Shown here piece by piece: positions 1 to 8,078 of a stretch of DNA of 24,718 nt (the stretch's first letter is position 1; every line of letters begins with the position of its first letter). The notes beneath the pieces are model-generated. The model was not told the origin of the DNA. It searched no databases and saw nothing but the letters and a program-made list of their open reading frames with translations. The stretch is from Pseudomonadota bacterium (GTDB lineage: Bacteria > Myxococcota > Polyangia > Polyangiales > Polyangiaceae), in NCBI GenBank assembly GCA_023419055.1, contig JAEZYO010000645.1, forward strand, positions 1 through 24,718. Reading direction: 5' to 3'. The translations under genes and the position numbers were made by a program.

Positions 1-258
1 CCCGAGCTCGACGCCACCCACCGCATAGGTGCCACAAAGGGTGGCGACGACGCCGTGCCCGTGCACGGAGGGAAAGCTTTCCGTGTAGAAGGGCGCGCTG
101 CCGGCACCGAAACGGGTAGCGAGCGACAGACTCGCCGTCGCCTCGATGCGACCCGTGAGGAAGCAGGGTGTGCCGAGCGGTTCTGCCCGAAGCTGACCGG
201 CCGCCGTCACGCTCCAGAGCACGGCGCCGACCCAGAGCCGAGACTTCAACCACTTCAT
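1..258 (-). CDS. Secreted protein of unknown function, N-terminal part only
   Basis: Only the first 86 codons lie in the window; the gene runs off the left edge. The ATG at 258 overlaps the TGA of the upstream cytochrome gene in an ATGA arrangement, so the two are probably translationally coupled and co-transcribed. The start has a classical signal peptide: MKWLKSR, a hydrophobic stretch, then a likely cleavage after LRA near residue 25. The visible mature part is rich in small and aromatic residues with alternating hydrophobic positions (ATASLSLATRFG, then a VATLCGTYAVGG stretch). That would suit the opening strands of an outer-membrane or periplasmic beta protein, but I do not recognise the family. 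The coupling to a c-type cytochrome suggests an envelope role. Coding is well supported by the overlap, the signal peptide and the unbroken frame. Confidence 0.7.
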   Translation of the reverse strand, partial: MKWLKSRLWVGAVLWSVTAAGQLRAEPLGTPCFLTGRIEATASLSLATRFGAGSAPFYTESFPSVHGHGVVATLCGTYAVGGVELG

Positions 259-1280
259 GGCGGGCTCATTTCTCGGATCCAGCGTTCCAAGAGGATCTTC
301 GCGGTGCCGTCGACACGTTCCGTCGCGAGCGGCGGCATCTGCTTGAAGAAGCCGCGCCGCGAAACGGGCTCGAGCAGCCGGCTCTCCTCCGGGCGTCCAG
401 GTTCGACGACGGAACCGACCGCTGAGCGGTAGGTAGCAGTATCTTGCGGGGTGCCGAGGGCGTTCACGGAGAGCGAGAAATCGAGCTCGCTTTCCGGATC
501 GAAACAGCGAGCCCCCGAACGCTCGGGCCTATTTTGATGGTGGCAGTGGCTGCAATTCGCGTGCAGGTAGCCGAGCGCGGCACTTTCGATTTCACTGCCG
601 GGCACCTCGTACGACGCCGCCGGTGGAGCCGTGAGCAGTCCAGCCGCGCTCAGCGCAGCGAGATCCGGCTCGCCTTCGGGCGCTGACGACAGCTGGATCG
701 CCGCGAAGCCGAGCACGAAGCTCTTCCGACCGCCATGGCACGCGCCGCACTCGTTGGAGGCGGGGACGTCGTGTTGCGTTCCAGCTGCGTCGATGGCGCC
801 GAAGGGAACCGCGTCGGCGTCGCTTTGATCGTCCCTCCAAAGGTAAGCGAGCGCGACCCATTGGTCGGGGGCCACCTTCTCGAGCAGCCGAGTTTCCACG
901 CGGAGCCCGTCTCGCGTAAACTCCTTCCAGAACTTGGTGCCGACGGGGAACACCCAGGAATCCATGTCACTCGTGTCGATGCGCGTCTCCTTCGGTATCC
1001 ACCACCAGCGCCGCTTCGTCGCTCCGTCGCTCCACAGCTCGAATCGCGGCGCATAGGCCTTCACGGCGGGCTCGAGGATTCCGCGCGCCGTGTCCGTGAA
1101 CAGCCCTGTCTCCGAGAGTCGCTGGGGAGCGCGTGAGATCCGCTCTTCGTCGACCTCGTCGCACACCCAGTAGCGTCCGCAGGCCGCCGTGGAGAGAGCG
1201 AGCGCGCCGGCGAGAACGTTGGATCCGCTCCAAGCCCGGAGTCGAGGTCGCGCCGAGAGGGGCGCTTTGGCTGCTGCCAT
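255..1280 (-). CDS. Diheme c-type cytochrome lipoprotein, SO2930/HNE_0200-like family
   Basis: A 341-residue exported protein. The N-terminus carries a hydrophobic segment and a lipobox (STAAC, Cys34), so it is probably a lipoprotein. Two covalent heme motifs are visible: CGACH at 178-182 and CSHCH at 243-247. A QMPP motif near 314-317 offers a possible axial methionine. The stretch from LSETGLF (about 55-61) through FELWSDGATKRRW (80-92) and VFPVGTKFWKEF (110-121) matches, from memory, the conserved core of the SO2930 family of diheme cytochromes (TIGR03806-type), whose substrate is not established. The likely role is electron transfer in the envelope. The stop overlaps the next gene by four bases (ATGA), so the pair forms an operon. 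It is divergent from the LuxR-type gene with 123 bases between them, which must hold both promoters. The family assignment is from motif memory, not a search. Confidence 0.85.
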   Translation of the reverse strand: MAAAKAPLSARPRLRAWSGSNVLAGALALSTAACGRYWVCDEVDEERISRAPQRLSETGLFTDTARGILEPAVKAYAPRFELWSDGATKRRWWWIPKETRIDTSDMDSWVFPVGTKFWKEFTRDGLRVETRLLEKVAPDQWVALAYLWRDDQSDADAVPFGAIDAAGTQHDVPASNECGACHGGRKSFVLGFAAIQLSSAPEGEPDLAALSAAGLLTAPPAASYEVPGSEIESAALGYLHANCSHCHHQNRPERSGARCFDPESELDFSLSVNALGTPQDTATYRSAVGSVVEPGRPEESRLLEPVSRRGFFKQMPPLATERVDGTAKILLERWIREMSPP

Positions 1281-1403
1281 GGGCAGTATCTAGTGACGCC
1301 GTTCTCCGCCTCTCATTCCCCGGTTCAGGGGGGTTGCCCCCGCGAAAAATGGTCGAACGAGACGGCTGGCGCCAGGGAGGGCAGAGCCCAAGGTTTCCGG
1401 CCG

Positions 1404-2204
1404 ATGCTTCACGCCCATGACGTTCGCGGCCTTCTGCGATTGCTCGGCGAAGTTAGGGAGCTCGGTGCGAACCCTACAGCCTGGCGAGGCCACTTGGCCT
1501 CGTCCTTGCAGCGCTGGCTCGGCGGCAGAGCAACCCTCGCGTTGGAGCTTGTCTTTCCGGAAGAGCACCCGGCCGCCGATCATTCGCACGCCTGCCGGAG
1601 CGTCGCCAACCTGCTCGACTCCGCGGACAGCGGCGTCGACGTCGGGAGCCGCGAGCGCTTTTACGAAGACATGATGTGGTACGACCACGGCGCTGACGAC
1701 ACGCTCGCCTGCCTCGTGCCGCTCTATGGCACCCAGTACACTCGCTCGCGTCACGAAATCGTTGCCGATGACCGCTGGTATCGATCGGCGCTCGCCAACG
1801 AGCAGCTCCGTACCCACGACTGTGATCACTTCATCGTCTCGACGGTACCGATCGTGCCGGGTACGGTCGCATCGCTCGCGTTGTTCCGAGCCTGGGGCGA
1901 CAAACCGTTCGGTGCGCGCGAGCAGCTCATCGTCGCGCTGATTCACGAGGAACTCGCCAAAGAGTGGGCAGCCGCTCGAGAGCCGTACCTCTCTCCCCGG
2001 CAACGTGAGGTCCTCCACCTCCTCTGCCGGGGAGCCTCGGAAAAGGAAGTCGCGGCGGCGCTCGAGCTCTCGGTCCACACCGTCCATGACCACGTCAAGG
2101 CTCTGCATCGAGCCTACGGGGCGCGCTCCCGTGGTGAGCTCATGGCGCGCGCCCTCGAGAAACGCGCCCGTGTCCGCCTCGCGAGTACCCGCGCGGACTG
2201 GTAG
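1404..2204 (+). CDS. LuxR-family transcriptional regulator with C-terminal HTH
   Basis: A 266-residue protein from the ATG at 1404. The C-terminal 55 residues (about 196-250) are a clear LuxR/GerE helix-turn-helix: LSPRQREVLHLLCRG, then KEVAAALELSVHTVHDHVKALHRAYG. The N-terminal 190 residues look like a soluble sensor of GAF/PAS type, but no ligand or phosphoacceptor residue can be named. The frame is open further upstream to 1293, but that extension is rich in Gly, Arg and Ser and looks non-coding. An AAGG sits ten bases before 1404, and MLHAHDVRGLLRLLGEV is a plausible helical start. It is divergent from the diheme cytochrome gene and could control it. A solitary regulator of this type has no partner kinase nearby. 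The HTH is certain; the signal is unknown. Confidence 0.85.
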   Translation: MLHAHDVRGLLRLLGEVRELGANPTAWRGHLASSLQRWLGGRATLALELVFPEEHPAADHSHACRSVANLLDSADSGVDVGSRERFYEDMMWYDHGADDTLACLVPLYGTQYTRSRHEIVADDRWYRSALANEQLRTHDCDHFIVSTVPIVPGTVASLALFRAWGDKPFGAREQLIVALIHEELAKEWAAAREPYLSPRQREVLHLLCRGASEKEVAAALELSVHTVHDHVKALHRAYGARSRGELMARALEKRARVRLASTRADW

Positions 2205-2244
2205 AGCTGACACCCGGATCAGGACGTGGGTGCGCGCGCAGCCC

Positions 2245-2901
2245 TCAGGATCCGCTGCCTTCGCCCCCCTGACCACCGCCCCCGGTGTAGTCGGCGCAGA
2301 GAAACTCGCAAGCCGCGAGGGTCTCGAAGTTGTTGTCATTCCCTTGGCAGCCGCCGTACGTGAACGGCTCGCACTCACCAGTGGCCGGGTTGTGCCAGTA
2401 GCGTTGAAGCGCACCATCACACGGCCCTGGATCGGACGGCAGGTCGCAAGCATCGACCTGCGGGTCACTCTGGGCGCAGCCAGCGTTCGGATTGTTGCCG
2501 AAGGAGCAGCACTTCCAGCGAGGAGTGTTCCCATAGCGAATGCATTCACATCCTTCGTAAGAAGCGTTGGTGCCACCACTTCCGCACCCGGGACACGCGC
2601 CGGAAGCACAAGAGGAACACGTGTCGCCCGGCTGCTCGCAAGTCGTACTGGCACCCGGGCACTGACTCACGGGGCCGCCACAATGGGTGCTACTGCCGTT
2701 CCCACCGCCACCGCTCGTCGAGCCGCCGCTTCCCGAGCTCCCAGCGCCACTCGAAGGCGAGCTACCCCCGCTCGACCCGCTGCCCCCCGATGAGCCGCCG
2801 ACCGCATCGCGATCGGGATCTCCGTTCTTGGCGTCACCCCCACAGCTCCAAACCGTCGTGAGCGCCAGCGCTAGCGTGAACGCCGCCGTCCATCGTCCCA
2901 T
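2245..2901 (-). CDS. Lipoprotein with Cys-rich region and a Kunitz/BPTI domain
   Basis: A 218-residue lipoprotein. It has a signal peptide with lipobox VWSC (Cys20), a Gly/Ser linker (about 35-70), a Cys-rich segment (74-142, ten cysteines) and a Kunitz domain at 152-202. The six Kunitz cysteines, 152, 161, 177, 185, 198 and 202, have spacings 9, 16, 8, 13 and 4, exactly those of BPTI. The core signature FTYGGCQGNDNNF is intact. Kunitz domains usually block serine proteases through the residue after the second cysteine (P1). Here that is Asp162, so trypsin-type inhibition is unlikely; it may inhibit another protease or only bind. The tail is a Gly-rich GGGGQGGEGSGS. Being surface-anchored, it could act on prey or host proteases, which is inference. 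It is convergent with the LuxR-type gene, 40 bases apart. Confidence 0.85.
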   Translation of the reverse strand: MGRWTAAFTLALALTTVWSCGGDAKNGDPDRDAVGGSSGGSGSSGGSSPSSGAGSSGSGGSTSGGGGNGSSTHCGGPVSQCPGASTTCEQPGDTCSSCASGACPGCGSGGTNASYEGCECIRYGNTPRWKCCSFGNNPNAGCAQSDPQVDACDLPSDPGPCDGALQRYWHNPATGECEPFTYGGCQGNDNNFETLAACEFLCADYTGGGGQGGEGSGS

Positions 2902-2975
2902 GAGCCGCAGCTAGTGCAACGAACAAGCCAGCTTGACGGCCCGATTTTGCGCAGAAAACGCGCCATTGTGCCTGG

Positions 2976-3365
2976 TTGTGTCACGAAGTGCTTTCCGGCC
3001 CTGACATCGAGATCGCACCGGCGATCGGTCAGCGCGTCCTCTCCTTGTTCCTACGCCGGTGGCGTCGTCAGCTGCGACACCGCTCAACTCGGTGCTTCCG
3101 CCGAGCGGCAGTTCGGGATCGTGGTCGCGCAGGTGGCGAACACCGCCGAGCTCGCGAGCCGGATTTCGATCGCGCGATCGACACCTTCGTGCTCACGACG
3201 GCGCCAGTCGCCTGATTTCCTGATCGTGTCTCCCCACCAGGTTGATCTCCGCGCCGAGCGCTCGGGGAAGGGCTCGGGGCGCATCTACACACGCTGACCT
3301 ACGAGTGCTCCGACGCTTCCGGCAATGTCGCGCACGCTCTCGTTGCGGTCACGGTTCCGCACTAG
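2976..3365 (+). pseudogene. Remnant of a DUF11-type surface protein C-terminus, multiply frameshifted
   Basis: No single frame is coding, but pieces in different frames join into a recognisable C-terminus. One frame gives CSYAGGVVSCDTAQLGASAE and on to FGIVVAQVANTAELAS (about 3047-3165), like the CARDB/DUF11 repeat of bacterial surface proteins. A second gives DTFVLTTAPVA (about 3180-3212). The first frame resumes as DFLIVSPHQVDLRAERSGKG and continues to RIYT (about 3213-3290). A third gives LTYECSDASGNVAHALVAVT and then VPH with a TAG at 3363-3365. The last shift falls in an ACACAC run at 3287-3292, as expected for a dinucleotide slippage. The shift at about 3212 creates an in-frame TGA. At least three shifts in 330 bases, with no start region or signal peptide, point to a decayed fragment of a longer gene. 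The 70 bases from 2902 carry nothing I can identify. Confidence 0.65.
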
Positions 3366-3493
3366 CCGTTCGAGAGCGGAGCTTTACGCTCTCCGCCGCC
3401 ACTGAGCGAAACTACGCTCGTCACCAGTGCGAAGTCGCGTCCCGCAAACGCCCCCTCCTTGCGAGACGTGTTACGCTTTCGCGGCGCGACAAC

Positions 3494-3500
3494 AGGAGGT
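3494..3500 (+). promoter_or_regulatory. Ribosome binding site fixing the GTG start of the GH57 gene
   Basis: AGGAGGT is a perfect anti-Shine-Dalgarno match six bases before GTG 3507. It argues against the in-frame ATG at 3459, which has no such site and would add sixteen residues without domain character. Confidence 0.8.
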
Positions 3501-3506
3501 AGAGCC

Positions 3507-5609
3507 GTGAACCGCATCTTCACCCGCATCTTCGACGTCGTCGTCCCCGCCACGATCGCGTGTGACCCGGATTCGCACGCTTCACCCGAATTTACGCTGC
3601 AGTTCTCTTCTGACGGCGCAATCCCGTATCCGCAGGTCATTTTCTGGGAAGGCGGAAACCAGGTTCGACTGCTCCGCGGAGACGAGGTTCGCGAGATCGC
3701 ACCGCTGGTGTTCGCGGTCACGTTGCCCGAAGGCTCGCTCCGACCCGGCACGTATCGAATCCAGGTCGAAGGCTGCAAGCGCGCCGACATCGAGCGGGCC
3801 GGCGGAGACGACTGGGTCAAGGTGTTCGCGGAGGTGCGCGTCTCGCCCGCGCCCCGCCCTCTGGTGCAAGCGGGTCGAAGCGAGGGCGTACGCGTCTACT
3901 TCGGCATTCACAAGCACATGCACCAGCCGTACTACGACGCGACCAATCCGCTCCACTGGGACGGAGAGAAGCAGAGCATCTTCGGTGACCGGCGCGGGCC
4001 CTACAGTGACTTCATCCCTGCCGCCGTCCGTCAGTACATCGACGCAGGTCTCCCCCACGCTGGGCTTTCAACGAGCTTCAGCGGGACGCTCATCGCCCAG
4101 CTCGATCGCTGCGCCCGCGAAGGGCTCTGCGGTGGAGCCTTCGAGGATTGGAACCAGCCGCTGTCCGCGCTCGCCCGTGAACGAACGGCGCTCGGGAACC
4201 CTCGTGTCGCCTTCACTGCCTTCGGCTTCCACCACCCGCTGATGGCGCTCATTCCGGAGCGCGACATCGTGCGCAGCATCGAGCTACACCGCGCGATCAT
4301 CGAGCGCGCGTTCGGCGTGAGCGCGAGCCGCGTCCTCTTTCCCCCGGAGACGGCGTTTCACGTGCGCATGATCCCTGCGCTTCGCAAGGCAGGGGTCGAT
4401 GCCGTGATCTACGACTCGATCCATCGCTTCCGTGCGTGCCGCGACTACCCGTACGCAGGCAAAGAAGAAGGGATGCTCCCGCCGAACCCCGCCGAGCAGG
4501 TGAATCCAGCCGTCAATGACTGGATGCAGCTTCAAAACGTTTGGGCCGGCAGTAAAATCAGCCCTTCACTCCTGCGCCCGGAGACCATCCGGTACGAAGA
4601 TCCCGACGGAGAGGTAACCACGATCATCGGAGTGCCGGCGGAGCGGTACATCGGAAACGAGGACGCGCGTGGCGGGTTCGGAGCGCTGCAGTACCCGAGC
4701 GTTCTCGGACAGGTCTTCGATCGCATCGTCGCCGACAACAGCTTCGACCCGAAGCGCCCGCCATTTTTCTTGCTGCATTCGGACGGTGACAACTACGGTG
4801 GCGGCACGGACAGCTACTACAAGCACAACACCGCGGGCCTCGTGAACTGGCTCCGCGAAGATCCGCGCTTCGAGCTGACGACCATCGACGACTACCTCGA
4901 GCGCTTCCCGCCGCCACCCACGCCTGCGGTTCACATCGAGCCAGGGGCGTGGAGCGGCGCCGACAACGGTGACCCTCAGTTTCGGAAGTGGTTCAGCCGC
5001 GCCGAGCAGGACTACTCGCCCGATCTGAACTCTTGGGCGGTGCTCACCGCGCTGCAAAACCTGGTGCACTCGCTCGAGGACGCGCGTCTGGCGGGCGACC
5101 TGCTCCCGGAGCTCGTCGAGCTGATGCTCCGCGCCGAAACGAGCTGCTACTGGTATTGGACCGGACAAGAGGTCTGGGACCGTCAGGTGACGAACGCGGC
5201 CAATCGCGTCTTCGAGCTCACGGCGAGCGTGCGCGCCGACCTTCCACGCCGCGACGTGACGGGCCCGACGATCTTCCCACCCTGGCTCTTGCCCGAAAAT
5301 CCGGGCGGGAAGGCGTGGGGGCAAGGCGGGCTGGTGGACGCTCCACCCGTCGGGGTGCTTCACACCTTCGTCCACGACGTCTCCGGGCTCGAGCGCGTGG
5401 AGCTCGTGCTTCGCGAATCAGCTCGAGAACGCAGGCTGCCGCTTCGCGATCAGGGGCCGTACCCGTCGCGCACCGGTGCGCTCTCGAGCGCGCGGCTCTT
5501 CACCGCGCAGCTACCGCCCGGCGCGGGTGACGTGCGCTACTTCGTCGAGGCGGTCGACAGCCGCGGCAACGTCGCCAGGAGCTCGCTGGAACGCGTGTTC
5601 CTCGCCTGA
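3507..5609 (+). CDS. Glycoside hydrolase family 57 protein (amylase/branching-enzyme type)
   Basis: A 700-residue protein starting at the GTG behind a strong ribosome binding site. There is no signal peptide, so it is probably cytoplasmic. Residues 1-115 form a beta-rich N-terminal domain. From about 127 the GH57 catalytic core begins with YFGIHKHMHQPYYD, holding the family's HxHQP motif (His137, His139). RVLFPPETAFH contains Glu281 at the place of the catalytic nucleophile. HSDGDNYGGG (424-433) is the probable acid/base region, with Asp426 the best candidate. The last 110 residues (from about GPTIFPPWLLP) look like an Ig- or carbohydrate-binding-like sandwich. GH57 enzymes act with retention on alpha-glucans: amylases, 4-alpha-glucanotransferases, branching enzymes. 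The exact activity cannot be read here. It stands alone; the 151 bases before the next gene show no clear terminator. Confidence 0.9.
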   Translation: MNRIFTRIFDVVVPATIACDPDSHASPEFTLQFSSDGAIPYPQVIFWEGGNQVRLLRGDEVREIAPLVFAVTLPEGSLRPGTYRIQVEGCKRADIERAGGDDWVKVFAEVRVSPAPRPLVQAGRSEGVRVYFGIHKHMHQPYYDATNPLHWDGEKQSIFGDRRGPYSDFIPAAVRQYIDAGLPHAGLSTSFSGTLIAQLDRCAREGLCGGAFEDWNQPLSALARERTALGNPRVAFTAFGFHHPLMALIPERDIVRSIELHRAIIERAFGVSASRVLFPPETAFHVRMIPALRKAGVDAVIYDSIHRFRACRDYPYAGKEEGMLPPNPAEQVNPAVNDWMQLQNVWAGSKISPSLLRPETIRYEDPDGEVTTIIGVPAERYIGNEDARGGFGALQYPSVLGQVFDRIVADNSFDPKRPPFFLLHSDGDNYGGGTDSYYKHNTAGLVNWLREDPRFELTTIDDYLERFPPPPTPAVHIEPGAWSGADNGDPQFRKWFSRAEQDYSPDLNSWAVLTALQNLVHSLEDARLAGDLLPELVELMLRAETSCYWYWTGQEVWDRQVTNAANRVFELTASVRADLPRRDVTGPTIFPPWLLPENPGGKAWGQGGLVDAPPVGVLHTFVHDVSGLERVELVLRESARERRLPLRDQGPYPSRTGALSSARLFTAQLPPGAGDVRYFVEAVDSRGNVARSSLERVFLA

Positions 5610-5760
5610 ACCGCGCTTCTCGGGTCGAGCCTCGACGTCCCAATCCGAGTCGACACCAAGCTCGAGTCCCGTACGCTCAGGGCCGAATGATTGATGACGG
5701 AGGGGCTATTTTCGTCCTCTCTACCGTCTGGAGGTTCACTGTCAGTCTCAGCGAACCTTC

Positions 5761-6882
5761 ATGCGCGCAAAAGCCAGCCTGTCCCTCGCGTCCTGCCTCT
5801 TGCTGTCCTTGGCCTGCTCGTCGGAGTCGGGATCTCCCGCGGGAAGTGGTGGCCAGTCGGGCGGGAGCGCAGGCTCCGCGGGCGCCGCTCCGAGTAGCGG
5901 AGGCGCGGGAGGAGGTGGTGGCCAGCCGACGACGACGGGCGGAACGTCCTCAGGCGGCCAAGCCGGCTCGGGTGGCGGCACCAGCGGCGGAGCGAGCGGG
6001 AGTGGCGGCGCCGGCGGCGGAAACGGCGGAAACGCCGGCGGTGGTGGCGCTCCGGCGGGCGGGAGCGCTGGAACCGGCGGTAGCGGCGGAGGGGTCAGCA
6101 CGGCGACCCCGAGCCCAGGCTGTGGGACGGGCGGACGTCCTGACGGCGGCAAAGTGTACGTCGCGGGCGTGTCGTGGCTCCTGTTCCCGGAGAGCTACGA
6201 CGGCAACGAGCCGCTGCCCGTGCTGTTCGGCTTCCACGGCTGCGGCATGGGGAACCGCGGCGACGGTAGCCGCACCGAGTACAGCGATCTCACGAACGGC
6301 AGCGCCTTCGAGGACGAGTACGTGCGAGCCATTCCCCTCTCCTCCGACGCTGGAGGTTGCTGGAATTACAACACCGACATCACGCGCGTGAAGGCGCTCT
6401 ACGACGAGCTCGCGAACGACTACTGCATCGACACGAGCCGAGTCTTCGCGACAGGTCACAGCTCGGGCGCGCAGTTCATCGTGCAGCTCTTGATCGGAAG
6501 CCACACCGCCGACGCCGAGCATTTCAACTTCAAGGGAGTGGCCCCGGTCGCCGCCTCGGCGTACGGACCCATCGCCACGCCGACGCCCGTCATGTACATC
6601 CAGAACGTCTTCGACCAGGTTCGGATGTCGAACGGCAAAGACGCCGTCGACACGTTCGTCGCGGGGAACTCCTGCGACTCGACCTCGACCGAGCTGACCG
6701 TGCAGGGCGCCGGCTGTAACAGCAGCGGCACCTCCGTCGATCCTGGGTGCATCAAATACGACGGCTGCGACGTGCCCACCGTCTGGTGTTCGCACAACGA
6801 TCCCGCGTACTCGAATACCGGGCACGGCGTGCCCTGCTTCACGGCCAAGGCGACCGACGAGTTCTTCAAGAGCCTCGACTGA
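5761..6882 (+). CDS. Lipoprotein esterase of the PHB-depolymerase/feruloyl-esterase type
   Basis: A 373-residue protein. The signal peptide ends in lipobox LSLAC (Cys19). It is followed by a low-complexity Gly/Ser/Ala linker of about 95 residues (20-115) that would hold the enzyme away from the membrane. From about 130 there is an alpha/beta-hydrolase fold of the PHB-depolymerase family: VLFGFHGCGMGNRG (oxyanion loop, about 154-167), ATGHSSGAQF with nucleophile Ser234 in GHSSG, NVFDQVR with probable acid Asp285, and NTGHGVPCF with probable base His355. Several cysteines (121, 161, 200, 222, 305, 319, 330, 336, 343, 359) suggest disulfides, as fits an exported enzyme. Substrate could be short polyhydroxyalkanoates, feruloylated polysaccharide or another ester. 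The start is the first ATG giving a proper signal peptide; no good ribosome binding site precedes it. Confidence 0.85.
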   Translation: MRAKASLSLASCLLLSLACSSESGSPAGSGGQSGGSAGSAGAAPSSGGAGGGGGQPTTTGGTSSGGQAGSGGGTSGGASGSGGAGGGNGGNAGGGGAPAGGSAGTGGSGGGVSTATPSPGCGTGGRPDGGKVYVAGVSWLLFPESYDGNEPLPVLFGFHGCGMGNRGDGSRTEYSDLTNGSAFEDEYVRAIPLSSDAGGCWNYNTDITRVKALYDELANDYCIDTSRVFATGHSSGAQFIVQLLIGSHTADAEHFNFKGVAPVAASAYGPIATPTPVMYIQNVFDQVRMSNGKDAVDTFVAGNSCDSTSTELTVQGAGCNSSGTSVDPGCIKYDGCDVPTVWCSHNDPAYSNTGHGVPCFTAKATDEFFKSLD

Positions 6883-7048
6883 CAGAGCCCGATTCACGTC
6901 GCCTGGGACTGCCGACGGCTCGTCCATTTCGAGGCGTGACGGCGGCGAAGCCGTGCCAAGTCAAGTGAAGTGCCGGTGGAGGCACGCGCTCACGAGCGCC
7001 GCTAGTCCCGTCCTCAAACCGAGATCTCCTCCGACGTGCGCCTGCCCC

Positions 7049-7492
7049 TCAGGGCGAGCTCACACCCGGCATTTCACGAAAAACTGGCCGATCTCGGACG
7101 AGCGCGAGGCGCAGGAGCGCCATCGCGTATTCGAGCTCGCGGCTCGACAAGGCACCGTCGTGATCGAGCGTGACCGTGTAGGTGGCGGCCAGGGTCGGAA
7201 CCACGCGCCAGACGGGGAACCCGATCTCCCAGTTCAGGCGTTGGACCGCCAACGCCACATCGGCAAGCTTCGCCTCCTCGACGGTGAGCGCCGCCTGCGC
7301 GACGAAGCGCACCTGATCGTCGAGCCAGTAGACATCGAGCCCGAAGTCACCGATCTCACCGATGTCGAACGTGATGGTGAGGCCGTAGTGCCGCCGAAAG
7401 TAGTCGACTTGCCGTTCCCGGAGGTACACGGCGAGCGCCTCGATACCCGCGAGGTGCACTCCGGGATGCGGCGGCAACACCGGCAGATCCAT
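7049..7492 (-). CDS. YbjN-like small protein, copy B
   Basis: A 147-residue soluble protein, last gene of a three-gene minus-strand operon. It starts one base after the stop of the HD hydrolase gene (TGA-C-ATG), with CGGAG six bases before the ATG. It is clearly paralogous to the protein at 8079-8531: both open with M(D/E)LPVLPPHPGV, share VYWLDDQVRFVAQ in the middle and WRVVP...ATYTVTLDH...GALSS with LEYA(M/I)ALLRLALVRD at the end. The pattern of one beta-strand pair followed by two helices resembles the YbjN/type III secretion chaperone-like fold. These are small proteins that bind partners rather than catalyse, so I would expect a regulatory or chaperone role towards the HD protein or a product it controls. 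The family assignment is from pattern only; the paralogy is certain. Confidence 0.75.
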   Translation of the reverse strand: MDLPVLPPHPGVHLAGIEALAVYLRERQVDYFRRHYGLTITFDIGEIGDFGLDVYWLDDQVRFVAQAALTVEEAKLADVALAVQRLNWEIGFPVWRVVPTLAATYTVTLDHDGALSSRELEYAMALLRLALVRDRPVFREMPGVSSP

Positions 7493-7493
7493 G

Positions 7494-8048
7494 TCAACTC
7501 CGCGGCTCGTGCAGGTGTTGCTCCATCTCGACCCAGAGCTCCTCGCAGAGCCCGGGGCGAAACGCGGCGTCCTTGAAGGCGGCGTGCTCTCTCCGATACA
7601 TCGCGAGCAGCCCCGGGTTGTCGCGCGCCGACGAACGCACGTTCGCCAGTCGATCGGCGGCTTTGACGAGCAGCGCGAGGTGGTGACTCTCGGACACCGC
7701 CTTCAGTCGTTCGTGCAGCAGCGCCTTGCGTTCCTTCCGAGTCGCGCCCGGCGGGTCGGTCACGATCTCGACGCAGCGCCTGACGAAAGCCCCGAAAGCT
7801 TCCTCGATCGCCTCGGCCGTCACGCTCGTGTCCTCGAGGACGTCGTGGAGGTAAGCCACCGCTCGAGCCGGCTCGGTAGCGTCGATGCTGGAAACGATCT
7901 TCGCTACCTCGTCCAGATGAACGACATAGGGACCGGTCCCGTACTTTTGCTCCCCGTGCGCCGTGACCGCAAAGTCCCTCGCGTTGGTGCTCACCTCTTC
8001 AGAGTACAGGAATCCTCCGCCGGGGACCACGAAGCGCGTCCTCGGCAC
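7494..8048 (-). CDS. Small RelA/SpoT-type HD-domain hydrolase (MESH1-like)
   Basis: A 184-residue protein of HD-hydrolase type. ARDFAVTAHGEQKYG...YVVHLDEVAKI (23-51) carries the first metal-binding histidines (His31, with His44 nearby). AYLHDVLEDT (65-74) holds the HD pair His68-Asp69 and the Glu72-Asp73 pair typical of (p)ppGpp hydrolases. LLVKAADRLANVRSS (126-140) supplies Asp132. Together this is the metal-dependent hydrolase part of the RelA/SpoT family without synthetase, TGS or ACT domains, as in small alarmone hydrolases that degrade (p)ppGpp. The start is uncertain: GTG 8048 has no ribosome binding site, and an in-frame GTG at 7994 (V-S-T-N-A-R) would give a length closer to MESH1. 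The operon position between two YbjN-like paralogues suggests a shared regulatory unit. Confidence 0.85.
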   Translation of the reverse strand: MPRTRFVVPGGGFLYSEEVSTNARDFAVTAHGEQKYGTGPYVVHLDEVAKIVSSIDATEPARAVAYLHDVLEDTSVTAEAIEEAFGAFVRRCVEIVTDPPGATRKERKALLHERLKAVSESHHLALLVKAADRLANVRSSARDNPGLLAMYRREHAAFKDAAFRPGLCEELWVEMEQHLHEPRS

Positions 8049-8078
8049 GAGCGTCGGACCATTTCGCGCACTCCGACG

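Noticed and set aside
1290..2654. Long minus-strand open frame of 454 codons across the LuxR-type gene and into the Kunitz gene
   Set aside because: Arg/Ala/Val-rich shadow of the LuxR-type gene and of the Kunitz lipoprotein, both of which have clear domain motifs in their own frames.
4566..5375. Minus-strand open frame of 269 codons inside the GH57 gene
   Set aside because: Antisense shadow of the GH57 catalytic domain; no start site or motif.
5950..6927. Minus-strand open frame of 325 codons over the esterase gene
   Set aside because: Val/Arg/Ala-rich shadow of the esterase, which has an intact catalytic triad on the plus strand.
6939..6954. ACGGC/GCCGT hairpin between the esterase and the YbjN-like gene as a bidirectional terminator
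   Set aside because: Only five base pairs with no T-tract on either strand; hairpins this short are common by chance at this GC content.
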